A stretch of DNA of 35,908 nt from Candidatus Latescibacterota bacterium (GTDB taxonomy: Bacteria; Krumholzibacteriota; Krumholzibacteriia; Krumholzibacteriales; Krumholzibacteriaceae). Below are positions 6,499 through 17,011 of the stretch, piece after piece. Each line of letters begins with the position of its first letter. Positions within the stretch are counted from its first letter, which is position 1. A program made the translations under genes and the position numbers. The notes under the pieces are model-generated. The model had not been told where the DNA came from. It made no database searches and saw only the letters and a list, made by a program, of their open reading frames with translations. Location: the NCBI GenBank assembly GCA_019038625.1, contig JAHOYU010000046.1, positions 1 to 35,908 of the forward strand, given 5' to 3'.

Positions 6499-9198
6499 AT
6501 GCTCGGCAAGGTATATAAACCGAATGAAATAGAAAATAAATGGAGCAGGGCCTGGGATGAGAGCGGTGTTTTTACGGCGGATGTAGAATCAACATTACCA
6601 CCGTACACGATAATCCTTCCACCGCCGAATGTGACAGGAAAACTCACCGTGGGTCACGCGCTCGGGACGACTGTGCAGGATATCCTCATCCGCTGGAAAC
6701 GGCTTACAGGTCACAATGTGTTATGGCTTTCGGGGACCGATCATGCCGGGATCGCGACACAGAACGTCGTAGATCGTTCACTCGAGAAGGCCGGTACCTC
6801 CAGAGAAGAGATGGGCAGGGATGCGTTTCTGGAGGAATGCTGGAAATGGAAGAAACAGTATCACGGGAGGATAGTCGAACAGTTGGGTCGGCTGGGTGCG
6901 TCACTTGACTGGAGCCGGGAGGCTTTTACTCTCGATCCGGGAGTATCAAGTGCTGTGAGGGAGATATTCGTACGCCTCTTTGAAAAAGGATTGATTTACA
7001 GGGGGAAATATATTGTCAACTGGTGTCCTTCCTGTGGAACGGCGATAAGCGACGAGGAAGTAGATTTCAGGGAAGAGGATTCCAAACTTTACTACATAGC
7101 CTATCCGTACGTTGATGGTAAGGGTGAAGTGATAGTAGGAACGACCCGTCCGGAAACGATGCTCGGAGATGTTGCCGTCGCCATGAGTCCTGATGACCCG
7201 AGGGCTGGGAAGATGAAGGGGATGTTTCTGAAGCTTCCTCTGACTGACAGAGAGATACCAGTGATCTTCGATGAAGCGGTCGATCCTGAATTCGGGACCG
7301 GATGTCTGAAAGTGACGCCCGCGCACGACGCGACCGATTTCGCTATAGGCCTCAGGCACGGCTTTGATCCTGTGGTCGTCATCGACCGTACTGGCAGAAT
7401 GAACGAGGAAGCTGGAAAATTCAAGGGCCTGGGAATATTCGAGGCTAGAAAGGCCGTGCTGGCCGCCCTGGAAGAACAAGGATACATGCGGAAGATAGAT
7501 GACTATAGACATTCGGTCGGACACCACGATCGGTGCGGCCAGATTATCGAGTCCTCGATCTCCAGGCAGTGGTTCCTGAAAATGGATTCGCTGGCTGCTC
7601 CTGCTGTAAAATCCGTCGAAGATGGGGATGTCACGTTTTTCCCCGAACGATGGAAGAACATCTATCTCAGCTGGATGGAGAATATCAGGGACTGGTGCAT
7701 ATCGAGGCAGCTCTGGTGGGGTCATCGGATACCGGTGTGGTATTGTGATGATTGTGGCGAGATGACAGTTACGAGAGAAGACCCGGATCGATGCGCTAAA
7801 TGTGGCGGTGGGAAAATAACCCAGGACGAGGATGTGCTGGATACCTGGTTCTCCTCATGGCTCTGGACCTTTTCTCCCCTGGGCTGGCCAGATGAGACAG
7901 CCGACCTGAAGACTTTTCACCCTACAGATGTACTGGTTACCGGAGGAGATATCATCTTTTTCTGGGTGGCGAGGATGATCATGGCCTCTATAGAGTTTCT
8001 GGGAGAAAAACCGTTTTCCGACGTATATATAACGGGAATCGTCCGCGATACAAAGGGACGGAAGATGAGTAAATCCCTGGGGAATTCGCCAGACCCGATA
8101 GATATCATCGAACGCAGGGGCGCGGACGCTTTCCGTTTTACCCTGATGATGCTTTCTCCTCCCGGACAGGATCTGATGTTCGACGAGAGCAAGGTCGAGA
8201 TAGGTGGACATTTCGCTAACAAGATCTGGAACGCGGCGAGATTTGTCCTGAGTCAGGGTGAGGGTGGTGACGGGATGTTCGATGGTGAAGATGCCCCGGA
8301 TGGCAGCGATCCCGTACTGGATCTCTTTTCTCGCCTGTACGGAAAAAATCCTTCATATGAGACTGCATTTGGTTGGGAGGATAGATGGATCATCAGCCGG
8401 TTGAAGGCGAGGTTCGGGGAATACGGAAGGTCGATAGACGGATTCAGGTTCGATGAGGCGGTCAAGACTGTCTATGATTTCTTCTGGCATGAGTTCTGTG
8501 ACTGGTATCTGGAACTCTCCAAGCCAGCGTTCCGGGATGAGGGTCCCCGGCGGGCCGGAGCCGCAGTGACTGCAAGGGCTGTACTGGGGCTTTCAATGGT
8601 GATGCTGCATCCGGTGATGCCGTTTATTTCGGAAGAGATTTGGTCGATGCTTTCACCTGACGCTCCTCTTCTGGCGGGTTACAGGCTGAAAGATCTTCCA
8701 GACGATCTAATGGATAAAGATCTTGAGGCAGGCGTGGAGATGTTCAGAGAGATCGTTTCGAGTATCCGTAATCTCCGTCAGACTTTTAACATTGCTCCAG
8801 GGACTGAGGTCGGGATCATAATCTCCGCTGAACCTGGCAGGAATATTCCCGCGAGGCTCGAGCCATTTCGTGGACAGATCCAGGCTCTGGCAAAGGTGAG
8901 TGACCTCTCAATATCGGATGATGCTGAAAAACCGAAAGGATGCGCGGCATCGGGACATACACATATAAACATTTATCTTCCTCTGGAAGGTGTGATAGAT
9001 ATCCAGGAGGAAAGAGACCGGTTGAGCAAGGACCTCGAGAAGCTTGTAAGGGAATCGGATAAGATAGGTGTCAGGCTCAAGGACGAGAAGTTCACAGGGA
9101 GGGCGCCTGCTGATGTTGTTGAGAGGGAACGTGACAGATACGGAGAGATGATGGACAAGCGCAGACGTATTGCGAGTATTCTGGAGGATCTCGAGTGA
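6499..9198 (+). CDS. valS: Valyl-tRNA synthetase
   Basis: ValRS charges tRNA-Val. The 899-residue class I enzyme is full length. The nucleotide-binding HIGH motif region is PPPNVTGKLTVGHAL (residues 41-55), where the first His of HxGH is Thr50. The second motif is KMSKS at residues 522-526. The editing domain follows the N-terminal catalytic half and keeps motifs such as GTTRPETMLGD and TPAHDATDF. A zinc-type CDDCGE...CAKCGG pair lies near residues 416-437. The C-terminal anticodon domain starts around residue 630 and is followed by the ValRS coiled coil (about 835-899). AAGGAGATGTA supports the ATG. The stop overlaps the GTG start of the RodZ-like gene. The Thr-for-His change is also known in some other bacterial ValRS sequences, as far as I recall. 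Confidence 0.98.
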   Translation: MLGKVYKPNEIENKWSRAWDESGVFTADVESTLPPYTIILPPPNVTGKLTVGHALGTTVQDILIRWKRLTGHNVLWLSGTDHAGIATQNVVDRSLEKAGTSREEMGRDAFLEECWKWKKQYHGRIVEQLGRLGASLDWSREAFTLDPGVSSAVREIFVRLFEKGLIYRGKYIVNWCPSCGTAISDEEVDFREEDSKLYYIAYPYVDGKGEVIVGTTRPETMLGDVAVAMSPDDPRAGKMKGMFLKLPLTDREIPVIFDEAVDPEFGTGCLKVTPAHDATDFAIGLRHGFDPVVVIDRTGRMNEEAGKFKGLGIFEARKAVLAALEEQGYMRKIDDYRHSVGHHDRCGQIIESSISRQWFLKMDSLAAPAVKSVEDGDVTFFPERWKNIYLSWMENIRDWCISRQLWWGHRIPVWYCDDCGEMTVTREDPDRCAKCGGGKITQDEDVLDTWFSSWLWTFSPLGWPDETADLKTFHPTDVLVTGGDIIFFWVARMIMASIEFLGEKPFSDVYITGIVRDTKGRKMSKSLGNSPDPIDIIERRGADAFRFTLMMLSPPGQDLMFDESKVEIGGHFANKIWNAARFVLSQGEGGDGMFDGEDAPDGSDPVLDLFSRLYGKNPSYETAFGWEDRWIISRLKARFGEYGRSIDGFRFDEAVKTVYDFFWHEFCDWYLELSKPAFRDEGPRRAGAAVTARAVLGLSMVMLHPVMPFISEEIWSMLSPDAPLLAGYRLKDLPDDLMDKDLEAGVEMFREIVSSIRNLRQTFNIAPGTEVGIIISAEPGRNIPARLEPFRGQIQALAKVSDLSISDDAEKPKGCAASGHTHINIYLPLEGVIDIQEERDRLSKDLEKLVRESDKIGVRLKDEKFTGRAPADVVERERDRYGEMMDKRRRIASILEDLE

Positions 9199-10199
9199 CG
9201 GATGAAAAGGACAATATCGAAGAAACAGAGACCGGGAAGAAAGAGAAGCCGGTCGATCCTATGGATATGAGGAGTGACAGGACTGTAGGGGAGATACTTC
9301 TCGAGGCAAGAGAGAAATCTGGACAATCTCTCGAAGCTTTGAGTCTTGAAAGCAGGATTCCCAAGAGATCACTCCAGTACCTCGAGACTGATAACTATGA
9401 AGCGTTTCCGGCGAAAGTCTATGTGCAGGGTTTTCTCAGGACCTATTCCCGGTTGCTCGGGCTTGATGTTCAACAGATTCTCAGCAAATTTGAACTGCAG
9501 ACCGGTCAGACACACAAAAGCAGGGGGGATCTATGGGAAGTGGAAGAGACCTTTGTCGAGGAGAGTGTCCCCTCCACCCACATTTTCAGGAGGTATCTCC
9601 TGCCGGCGGCAGGGATAGCCGCCCTGGTGATTCTGATCGTCTGGAGCATAGCTAGACTTACCGGGGACGATGTCAAGCTTCCCGAGGATATGCCCGGCAC
9701 AGGGGAAAAGATAGAAGCGGCCAGAGATTCGGTATCCCTCGAACAGGAGGGTGTGCCACAGTCAGAAAGTTCCGGAGAAAAAAAAGCTGAAGATGGTGCC
9801 GGGGCTGGAAATACCGGGGACCTGCCCGGTGAAGAGGACAGCTTCCGGGAACAGAATGAAGTAGTGCCTGTTGAAGTGGTGAACAGTCCGGAACCAGATC
9901 GGGAGACTCAGACTGCCATGGAACTCAGGATCATCGCGAGGCCGGCAGACACGACATGGTTTGATATGGTCATATACAACACATCCGGATCTGAAACGGA
10001 CAGTATTCTCAGGGATTTCATCCTATACCCTGACCAGGTCGAAAGACTGACCGCGACCGGTTCTTTTTTTTTCAAGACCATAGGGAATGCGGGCGGATTC
10101 TGGCTCGAACGTGACGGAGAGCGGCTCAAGCCTCTCGGAGAACATGGAGAGGTCATCAGAAACGTTGTGATCACCCGAGCGGGGATTCGTTTGGAATAA
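9195..10199 (+). CDS. RodZ-like cytoskeletal/HTH membrane protein
   Basis: The domain order is that of RodZ, which links the MreB cytoskeleton to the cell wall. A helix-turn-helix of the Xre/HTH_25 type lies at about residues 30-95 (VGEILLEAREKSGQSLEALS, then FPAKVYVQGFLRTYSRLLGL). A single membrane segment follows at about 134-155, then an acidic, low-complexity periplasmic linker, and a C-terminal DUF4115-like beta domain (about 242-334). The start is a GTG overlapping the valS stop (GTGA), with GGAGG seven bases upstream. At 334 residues it is close to E. coli RodZ (337). The N-terminal 27 residues are charged and poorly conserved. The RodZ name rests on architecture; other HTH_25/DUF4115 proteins exist. 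Confidence 0.85.
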   Translation: MTDEKDNIEETETGKKEKPVDPMDMRSDRTVGEILLEAREKSGQSLEALSLESRIPKRSLQYLETDNYEAFPAKVYVQGFLRTYSRLLGLDVQQILSKFELQTGQTHKSRGDLWEVEETFVEESVPSTHIFRRYLLPAAGIAALVILIVWSIARLTGDDVKLPEDMPGTGEKIEAARDSVSLEQEGVPQSESSGEKKAEDGAGAGNTGDLPGEEDSFREQNEVVPVEVVNSPEPDRETQTAMELRIIARPADTTWFDMVIYNTSGSETDSILRDFILYPDQVERLTATGSFFFKTIGNAGGFWLERDGERLKPLGEHGEVIRNVVITRAGIRLE

Positions 10200-10210
10200 G
10201 GTATGGCCGC

Positions 10211-12208
10211 ATGTCTGAATTCAGAATCCAATCAGATTACGATTTAACCGGAGACCAACCCCAGGCGGTCAAGAGCCTCGTTTCCGGGATCGAGTCCGAA
10301 AAAAAATTTCAGACTCTGCTCGGTGTCACTGGTTCCGGGAAGACATTCACGATTGCGAACCTGATCGAGAAAACGGGCTTGCCGGCGCTTGTCATATCCC
10401 ATAACAAGACTCTGGCTGCCCAGCTCTACGGTGAGTTCCGTTCGCTTTTCCCCGATAACGCGGTGGAATATTTTATCAGCTATTATGACTATTACCAACC
10501 CGAAGCATTCATCCCTTCTACCGAGACATATATAGACAAAGACGTGTCGATAAATGACGACATCGATCGTTTGAGGCTCAAGGCCACAGGATCGCTTATG
10601 TCGAGGCGTGACGTGATCGTAGTGGCGAGTGTGTCCTGCATCTATGGCCTGGGTTCTCCTGAGGAATTCGCCAGAATGACTTTTTCCCTGTCGGAAGGTG
10701 AGGAAGTAGGTAGGGACAGGCTCCTGAGGAAGCTGGTCGACATAAGGTATTCGAGGAACGACATAGAATTTGCCAGGGGCACATTCAGGGTAAGAGGAGA
10801 TACCATAGAGGTAAGGCCATCATATATGGAAGAGATCGTAAGGGTAGAACTGTTCGATGATGAGGTGGAGAGGATCTCAATCGTACATCCCATCACAGGA
10901 GAGATCCTCAGGCGATCCAAGGAGATCAATCTGTTTCCCTCGTCGCATTTCGTAGTTTCTGGTGAGAGTGTTGAGAAGGCGATCGTGGAGATAGAGAAAG
11001 ACCTGGTGGCGAGAGTCGGAGAATTGAAGGAGAACGGATTCGAATTCGAGGCTCGGCGCCTGGATTCGAGGACAAGGTACGATATCGAGATGATGCAGGA
11101 GATGGGGTATTGTACGGGTATAGAGAACTACTCGAGGTATTTCACCAGCCGCAGGCCAGGGGAAAGGCCGGCGACTCTCATTGATTATTTCAGGGACGAC
11201 TTCCTGGTGATCATTGATGAATCACATGTGACGATTCCTCAGATAAGGGCGATGTACAAGGGTGACAGAAGCAGGAAACAGACTCTTGTGGAGCACGGGT
11301 TCAGGTTGCCCTCGGCTCTCGATAACAGACCTCTGAAATTTGACGAGTTCGAAGATATGATCGACAAGTTTATATTCTTGTCGGCAACGCCTTCGGATTA
11401 TGAGCTCGAGAAGTGCGGCGGAGAAGTGGTGGAACAGATCGTCAGACCGACCGGCCTCCTTGAACCCGAGGTGTTAATCAGGCCTGTAGAAGGACAGGTC
11501 GACGACCTTCTGGGAGAGATAAGGACACGGACAGCGAGAGGGGAAAGGGTACTGGTGACTACCCTGACCAAGAGGATGTCCGAAGATCTGACAACGTATC
11601 TCTCGAAGCTTGGAGTCAGAGTACGCTATCTTCATAGCGATATAGATGCGCTGGACAGGGTTGAGATTCTCAGGGATCTGCGTTTTGGCGAATTCGATGT
11701 CCTGATTGGGATCAACCTTCTGAGGGAGGGGTTGGATCTGCCCGAGGTAGGTCTGGTGGCCGTTCTGGACGCTGACAAGGAGGGATTTCTCAGGTCACGT
11801 ACGTCACTGATTCAGACGGCCGGAAGAGCGGCTAGAAATGTCGAGGGCAGGGTGATCTTCTACGCCGACAAACTGACCGACTCGATGAAAAATGCTATGG
11901 ATGAGATGAACAGGCGAAGGGAAAAACAGGCGGCGTATAATAAAGAACATGGAATCATACCTCGATCGATTGTAAAATCGATCGAGGATGTCAGGATATC
12001 GACCTCAGTCGCGGACGCGAAACAGGATGTGAAAGACGACGATACGGAACAGGTCATCCCTGACGGCTGGGACGATCCGAGAATGATCGATATGCTTGAG
12101 AAGGAAATGAAGAAGGAAGCGGAGGCTCTGCATTTCGAGAAGGCTGCGAGTATAAGGGACAGGATCGAAGAGATCAGGATGAACCTTCGAAGAAGGAGTG
12201 AAGAGTGA
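10211..12208 (+). CDS. uvrB: Excinuclease ABC subunit B
   Basis: UvrB is the damage-verifying helicase-like subunit of nucleotide excision repair. The 665-residue protein has Walker A GVTGSGKT (residues 38-45), the beta-hairpin region with YYDYYQPEAFIP (about 91-102), the motif II-like IIDESHVT (about 335), LSATP (motif III), a C-terminal helicase motif VI-like QTAGRAARN, and a UVR domain at the very end (EKEMKKEAEALHFEKAASIRD) for UvrA/UvrC contact. The length is typical. The ATG lies 12 bases after the RodZ-like stop; only a weak AAGG is seen before it, so translation may depend on coupling. It is followed directly by nadC, overlapping as GTGA. Confidence 0.98.
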   Translation: MSEFRIQSDYDLTGDQPQAVKSLVSGIESEKKFQTLLGVTGSGKTFTIANLIEKTGLPALVISHNKTLAAQLYGEFRSLFPDNAVEYFISYYDYYQPEAFIPSTETYIDKDVSINDDIDRLRLKATGSLMSRRDVIVVASVSCIYGLGSPEEFARMTFSLSEGEEVGRDRLLRKLVDIRYSRNDIEFARGTFRVRGDTIEVRPSYMEEIVRVELFDDEVERISIVHPITGEILRRSKEINLFPSSHFVVSGESVEKAIVEIEKDLVARVGELKENGFEFEARRLDSRTRYDIEMMQEMGYCTGIENYSRYFTSRRPGERPATLIDYFRDDFLVIIDESHVTIPQIRAMYKGDRSRKQTLVEHGFRLPSALDNRPLKFDEFEDMIDKFIFLSATPSDYELEKCGGEVVEQIVRPTGLLEPEVLIRPVEGQVDDLLGEIRTRTARGERVLVTTLTKRMSEDLTTYLSKLGVRVRYLHSDIDALDRVEILRDLRFGEFDVLIGINLLREGLDLPEVGLVAVLDADKEGFLRSRTSLIQTAGRAARNVEGRVIFYADKLTDSMKNAMDEMNRRREKQAAYNKEHGIIPRSIVKSIEDVRISTSVADAKQDVKDDDTEQVIPDGWDDPRMIDMLEKEMKKEAEALHFEKAASIRDRIEEIRMNLRRRSEE

Positions 12209-13071
12209 CCGGAATCGAAGAGGCTATCAGGGTGACGGTGAAGGCCGCACTGGACGAGGACCTGGCCTTCGATGATATAACGACCTCATTGCTGGTACCT
12301 GCAGGCATTATGGGCGAGGCGGTGATAATAGCAAGGGAGAGTGGGGTCATATCCGGTCAGCTCTGTGCCCGGATGGCATTTGATCTGGTGGATGGGTCAC
12401 TTGAGTACCTGCCGACAGTTCCCGATGGAAAGGGAGTGAATGTTGGAGAGAAGGTCGCGGTGATCAGGGGTAGACTCGCGTCTATTCTTTCAGCGGAGAG
12501 GACAGCCTTGAATCTGCTCGGCCACCTTTCAGGGGTCGCGACCATTACTTCGAAATTTGTCGGCCTGGTCTCTGAAGCCGGTGTGACTATCCTGGATACC
12601 AGGAAGACCCTCCCGGGGTTGAGGCATATCGAGAAGCAGGCCGTCGTCGACGGAGGCGGAAAGAACCACCGTCCGGATCTTGCTTCATACATCCTGGTCA
12701 AAGAGAACCACATAGAGTCGGCAGGGGGAATCGCTTCTGTTGCCGAACTGTTGGGAGAGAAACTGGGGGAGAGTGAGATCGAGGTGACATCCATCGAAGA
12801 ACTCCGCGAGCTTGAACAGTTCAGACCCTCGAGGGTGATGCTCGACAATTTCGGACCTGATGGCGTCAGGAAGGCAATCTCGCTGATCGCGGGATGGGAC
12901 GGCAAAAGACCGGAAATAGAGGTCTCCGGGGGTATAACGACCGGCAATATTGAATCGTATTCTATTGAGGGTGTGGATTTTATCTCTACTGGTTCGATCA
13001 CAGCTTCGGCCAGAGCTCTCGACCTGAGTCTTCTCGTTTCGATAGACAGGGAACAGGATGGGTATGACTGA
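12205..13071 (+). CDS. nadC: Quinolinate phosphoribosyltransferase (nicotinate-nucleotide pyrophosphorylase)
   Basis: NadC converts quinolinate and PRPP into nicotinate mononucleotide for de novo NAD synthesis. The 288-residue protein has the N-terminal open-face domain, then the alpha/beta barrel with LLGHLSGVAT, DTRKTLPGLRHIEKQAV and GGGKNHR (substrate-binding Arg, Lys and His), VMLDNF, and EVSGGI. The start is GTG at 12205, preceded by GAAGGAG and overlapping the uvrB stop. No nadA or nadB lies in the window, so quinolinate must be made by genes elsewhere. Confidence 0.97.
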   Translation: MTGIEEAIRVTVKAALDEDLAFDDITTSLLVPAGIMGEAVIIARESGVISGQLCARMAFDLVDGSLEYLPTVPDGKGVNVGEKVAVIRGRLASILSAERTALNLLGHLSGVATITSKFVGLVSEAGVTILDTRKTLPGLRHIEKQAVVDGGGKNHRPDLASYILVKENHIESAGGIASVAELLGEKLGESEIEVTSIEELRELEQFRPSRVMLDNFGPDGVRKAISLIAGWDGKRPEIEVSGGITTGNIESYSIEGVDFISTGSITASARALDLSLLVSIDREQDGYD

Positions 13072-13888
13072 GATCATTCCTGATGAGTTGCATCCCGCGC
13101 GAATAATCGAACTTTGCGGAAGGGGCAGGTTTGGCACCACCGCAATATTCTTCTGCAGTGTTGACTCTACGAATTCAGCCGCAGCTTCCATGGCTGCGGG
13201 ACTACCGGAGGGGAGCATTATCCTCGCTGGAAGACAGACCGACGGGCGTGGAAGGAAAGGTCGCGACTGGTACTCGAGCACCGATGGAAGCATTGTGGTT
13301 TCGATAATCCTCAAACCGCAGGCCGATCCGGTCACCCTGACCTGTCTATTAGCTCTAAGCGCTGCGGATGCTATAGAGGCGGAGGCCCCGGAGGTCGTGG
13401 TCGATATCAAGTGGCCGAACGATATTTATTCGGGTGGAAGGAAACTTGCGGGGATACTCGCCGAGAGAAGTGGTGGGGATGTGGTCCTGGGAATAGGCCT
13501 TGATGTCAATGATGATGCAGATGATTTTCCCGGGGAAATATCGGGGTTGGCGGTATCGATGAAGATTCTTGCTGGAAGGTCTTTCGATCGGGGGCTTTTG
13601 CTGACCTCTCTTTTGAGATCCTTCGAGAAAAACTATATGAGATGGGAAAACGAAGGGTTCAGTATATTCCGGTTCGACCTGGAAAACAGGCTGTTATGGA
13701 AAGGTATGAGAGTAAGCCTGGATTCGGGGGACGAAGTGGTGACCGGATCGCTTGAGGGATTGACAGATGAGGGCTTTGTCAGGATATCATCTGATGGGAG
13801 AGAGAGGATCTTCAGCTCCGGGGATCTTACACTGGCCGATAGTATAGATAGTAGTGGGAACGGAAGGGAGCATGGATATGACAGATAG
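13058..13888 (+). CDS. birA: Biotin-[acetyl-CoA-carboxylase] ligase, catalytic type without repressor domain
   Basis: The enzyme makes biotinyl-AMP and transfers biotin to the carrier protein (AccB) of acetyl-CoA carboxylase. The biotin/ATP loop GRGRKGRDWYS and the KWPNDIY and GGRKLAGILAE motifs are present, followed by a small C-terminal SH3-like domain. At 276 residues it lacks the N-terminal winged-helix DNA-binding domain of E. coli BirA (321 residues), so it is a group I ligase that should not repress biotin genes. Two in-frame ATGs at 13058 and 13064 are both possible, and both overlap the nadC stop. accA, for another subunit of the same carboxylase, lies at 34108. Confidence 0.95.
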   Translation: MGMTEIIPDELHPARIIELCGRGRFGTTAIFFCSVDSTNSAAASMAAGLPEGSIILAGRQTDGRGRKGRDWYSSTDGSIVVSIILKPQADPVTLTCLLALSAADAIEAEAPEVVVDIKWPNDIYSGGRKLAGILAERSGGDVVLGIGLDVNDDADDFPGEISGLAVSMKILAGRSFDRGLLLTSLLRSFEKNYMRWENEGFSIFRFDLENRLLWKGMRVSLDSGDEVVTGSLEGLTDEGFVRISSDGRERIFSSGDLTLADSIDSSGNGREHGYDR

Positions 13889-14642
13889 CATGACGACTTC
13901 CGTACTCGTAATGGACAGGGGGAACGGTTCCCTCAAGGCAGCCCTGTTCCAGAACGGGAGTATCGTGACGAGATGGCGAGACGAACCTGCAGATAAGATC
14001 CTGGAATCGGTAATGGATTCAGAGGGTGACCCGAAAGATATCATCATCGCTTACTCGAGCGTAGTATCTGAGTGGGCGGCTGGGATAGAGATCCTGGCCG
14101 GAAAAACAGGTATCCGAAATCTTCTCAGGGCAGGTCATGACATCGATCTTCCTTTCAGGTTGCTCGTGGATAATCCGGGCAGTCTCGGTCCGGACAGGAT
14201 ATGTGCCGCGTGTGGGGCCTCAGCTCGAGGAATAGATGAGGCTGTCATAATCGATGGGGGGACAGCTGTAACTGTCGACCTTTTGACCTCTGAAGGATTT
14301 TGTGGCGGTTCTATATTCCCCGGGTTCGGAATTGCCGCCGGGGTGCTTTCAAGTGGGACAGCCGCTCTTCCTCCTGTTGAAGTCATCCGGGACCCGGGCA
14401 GACCCCCTGGCCGGTCCACTATTGAAGCAATTAAAAGAGGCGTATTCCATGGAGTGAGGGGAGGAGTGAGGGAGATCCTTGCCGCGACCCGGCTATCCGC
14501 CGCCAGGCCGTTACCTGTCCTCCTGACAGGGGGGGCGGCAGGATTGCTGCTGGATGTATTGGAAGGTGATATCATTTCCATTCCAGACCTGGTTTTCGAA
14601 GGCCTCTATCATATCTCCTGCCTCGCATTCTCATCGAAATGA
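13878..14642 (+). CDS. coaX: Type III pantothenate kinase
   Basis: CoaX phosphorylates pantothenate, the first committed step of coenzyme A synthesis. It belongs to the ASKHA fold, and the type III form is not feedback-inhibited by CoA. Motifs seen are DRGNGS near the N-terminus (the DxGN phosphate loop), GPDRICAACGA, IDGGTAVTVD and GGSIFPGFG. The frame is open from a GTG at 13854, but the ATG at 13878 has GGGAG seven bases ahead and gives MTDSMTTSVLVMDRGN, so I prefer it; 254 residues is normal for the family. It overlaps the end of birA by 11 bases. coaX and birA are neighbours in many bacteria. panB and panC, which make the pantothenate, lie at 21543-23286. Confidence 0.93.
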   Translation: MTDSMTTSVLVMDRGNGSLKAALFQNGSIVTRWRDEPADKILESVMDSEGDPKDIIIAYSSVVSEWAAGIEILAGKTGIRNLLRAGHDIDLPFRLLVDNPGSLGPDRICAACGASARGIDEAVIIDGGTAVTVDLLTSEGFCGGSIFPGFGIAAGVLSSGTAALPPVEVIRDPGRPPGRSTIEAIKRGVFHGVRGGVREILAATRLSAARPLPVLLTGGAAGLLLDVLEGDIISIPDLVFEGLYHISCLAFSSK

Positions 14643-14682
14643 CCTGATATTCAAGAAAAATTGAAATCCTGATATTTAACAC

Positions 14683-14711
14683 TTGAAATAGCTTGATACT
14701 TCAAATATATT
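14683..14711 (+). promoter_or_regulatory. groESL promoter (sigma70-type)
   Basis: TTGAAA (14683-14688) and TATATT (14706-14711) are spaced by 17 bases, in an AT-rich stretch unlike the coding DNA around it. Transcription should start near 14718, placing the CIRCE operator about ten bases into the message. This is the classic layout for HrcA-controlled chaperonin operons. Confidence 0.72.
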
Positions 14712-14726
14712 ATCATTCGCTGGAGG

Positions 14727-14753
14727 TTGGCACTCCAGCATGTAGAGTGCTAA
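14727..14753 (+). promoter_or_regulatory. CIRCE operator (HrcA binding site)
   Basis: TTGGCACTC, nine bases, GAGTGCTAA. This matches the CIRCE consensus TTAGCACTC-N9-GAGTGCTAA at 17 of 18 arm positions; the single change is A to G in the left arm. It sits between the promoter and groES. HrcA should bind here and repress groESL until heat or misfolded protein titrates GroEL. hrcA itself is not in the window. Confidence 0.95.
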
Positions 14754-14808
14754 CTGGCATTAAACATTAGGCATTAAGGTTATTTAACAATAGGAGAAGG
14801 GGGTAGAA

Positions 14809-15096
14809 ATGAAGATCATGCCGCTGGCTGACCGGGTGCTTGTTAAGCCGATGGATGCTATTGAAGTGAAAAAGAGCGGAATCATCATTCCGGATACAGC
14901 CAAGGAAAAACCTCAGGAAGGTAAAGTCATAGCGGTAGGCAAGGGCCGCCGTAACGATACTACCGGCGAGAGGATCGAGCTTGAGGTCAAGAAGGGCGAC
15001 AAGGTCCTTTACGGGAAATATTCAGGAACAGAAATCACGGTTGATGACGCAGAGTATCTTATCCTCAGGGAAAGCGATATTCTGGCTGTCATATAA
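14809..15096 (+). CDS. groES: Co-chaperonin GroES (Cpn10)
   Basis: GroES is the heptameric lid of the GroEL folding chamber. The 95-residue product has the family length, begins [14 protein letters not shown], contains the mobile-loop hydrophobic segment [16 protein letters not shown] that docks on GroEL, and ends ESDILAVI. A strong AGGAGAAGGGGG lies just ahead of the ATG. groEL follows after 24 bases, in one operon under the CIRCE element. Confidence 0.99.
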   Translation: MKIMPLADRVLVKPMDAIEVKKSGIIIPDTAKEKPQEGKVIAVGKGRRNDTTGERIELEVKKGDKVLYGKYSGTEITVDDAEYLILRESDILAVI

Positions 15097-16770
<1,674 letters not shown>

Positions 16771-16795
16771 GTGTCGCCCGGATAAGTATGGAGAA

Positions 16796-16833
16796 GGCGC
16801 CCGGTCTTTCTGGCCGGACGCCTTTTTCTTTTT
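16796..16833 (+). terminator. Intrinsic terminator after groEL
   Basis: GGCGCCCGG (16796-16804) pairs with CCGGACGCC (16814-16822) with one C/A mismatch across a nine-base loop, followed by TTTTTCTTTTT (16823-16833). The strong GC stem plus T-run is a textbook Rho-independent terminator 25 bases after groEL, isolating the heat-shock operon from the next genes. Confidence 0.92.
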
Positions 16834-16890
16834 CAGGGCATTCTTTTGTGTCACATGGATGGCTCATGGCTTCATCGATGCAGAATTAAC

Positions 16891-16919
16891 TTGAATTTCT
16901 CTATAAACCTTCATATTTT
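16891..16919 (+). promoter_or_regulatory. Possible promoter for the lipoprotein/dapL operon
   Basis: In the 240-base gap after groEL, TTGAAT (16891-16896) and TATTTT (16914-16919) are spaced by 17 bases. A second pair, TTGAAT (16930-16935) and TATGAA (16953-16958), also has a 17-base spacer. The region is AT-rich like the groE promoter. Each hexamer matches consensus at four or five positions; which, if either, is used cannot be told by eye. Confidence 0.38.
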
Positions 16920-17011
16920 TCATCGGGTATTGAATAACCGGATTCTGATATTTATGAAATGAAGGCGGAGAGCCGGAGAATGATTTCCTTACATGAACCT
17001 GGAGGTTTCAA

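Noticed and set aside
6946-7725. Long open frame on the minus strand within valS (about 259 codons).
   Set aside because: It lies wholly inside the conserved valS coding sequence, its translation matches no family I know, and no ribosome site or promoter is apparent. It is an antisense shadow.
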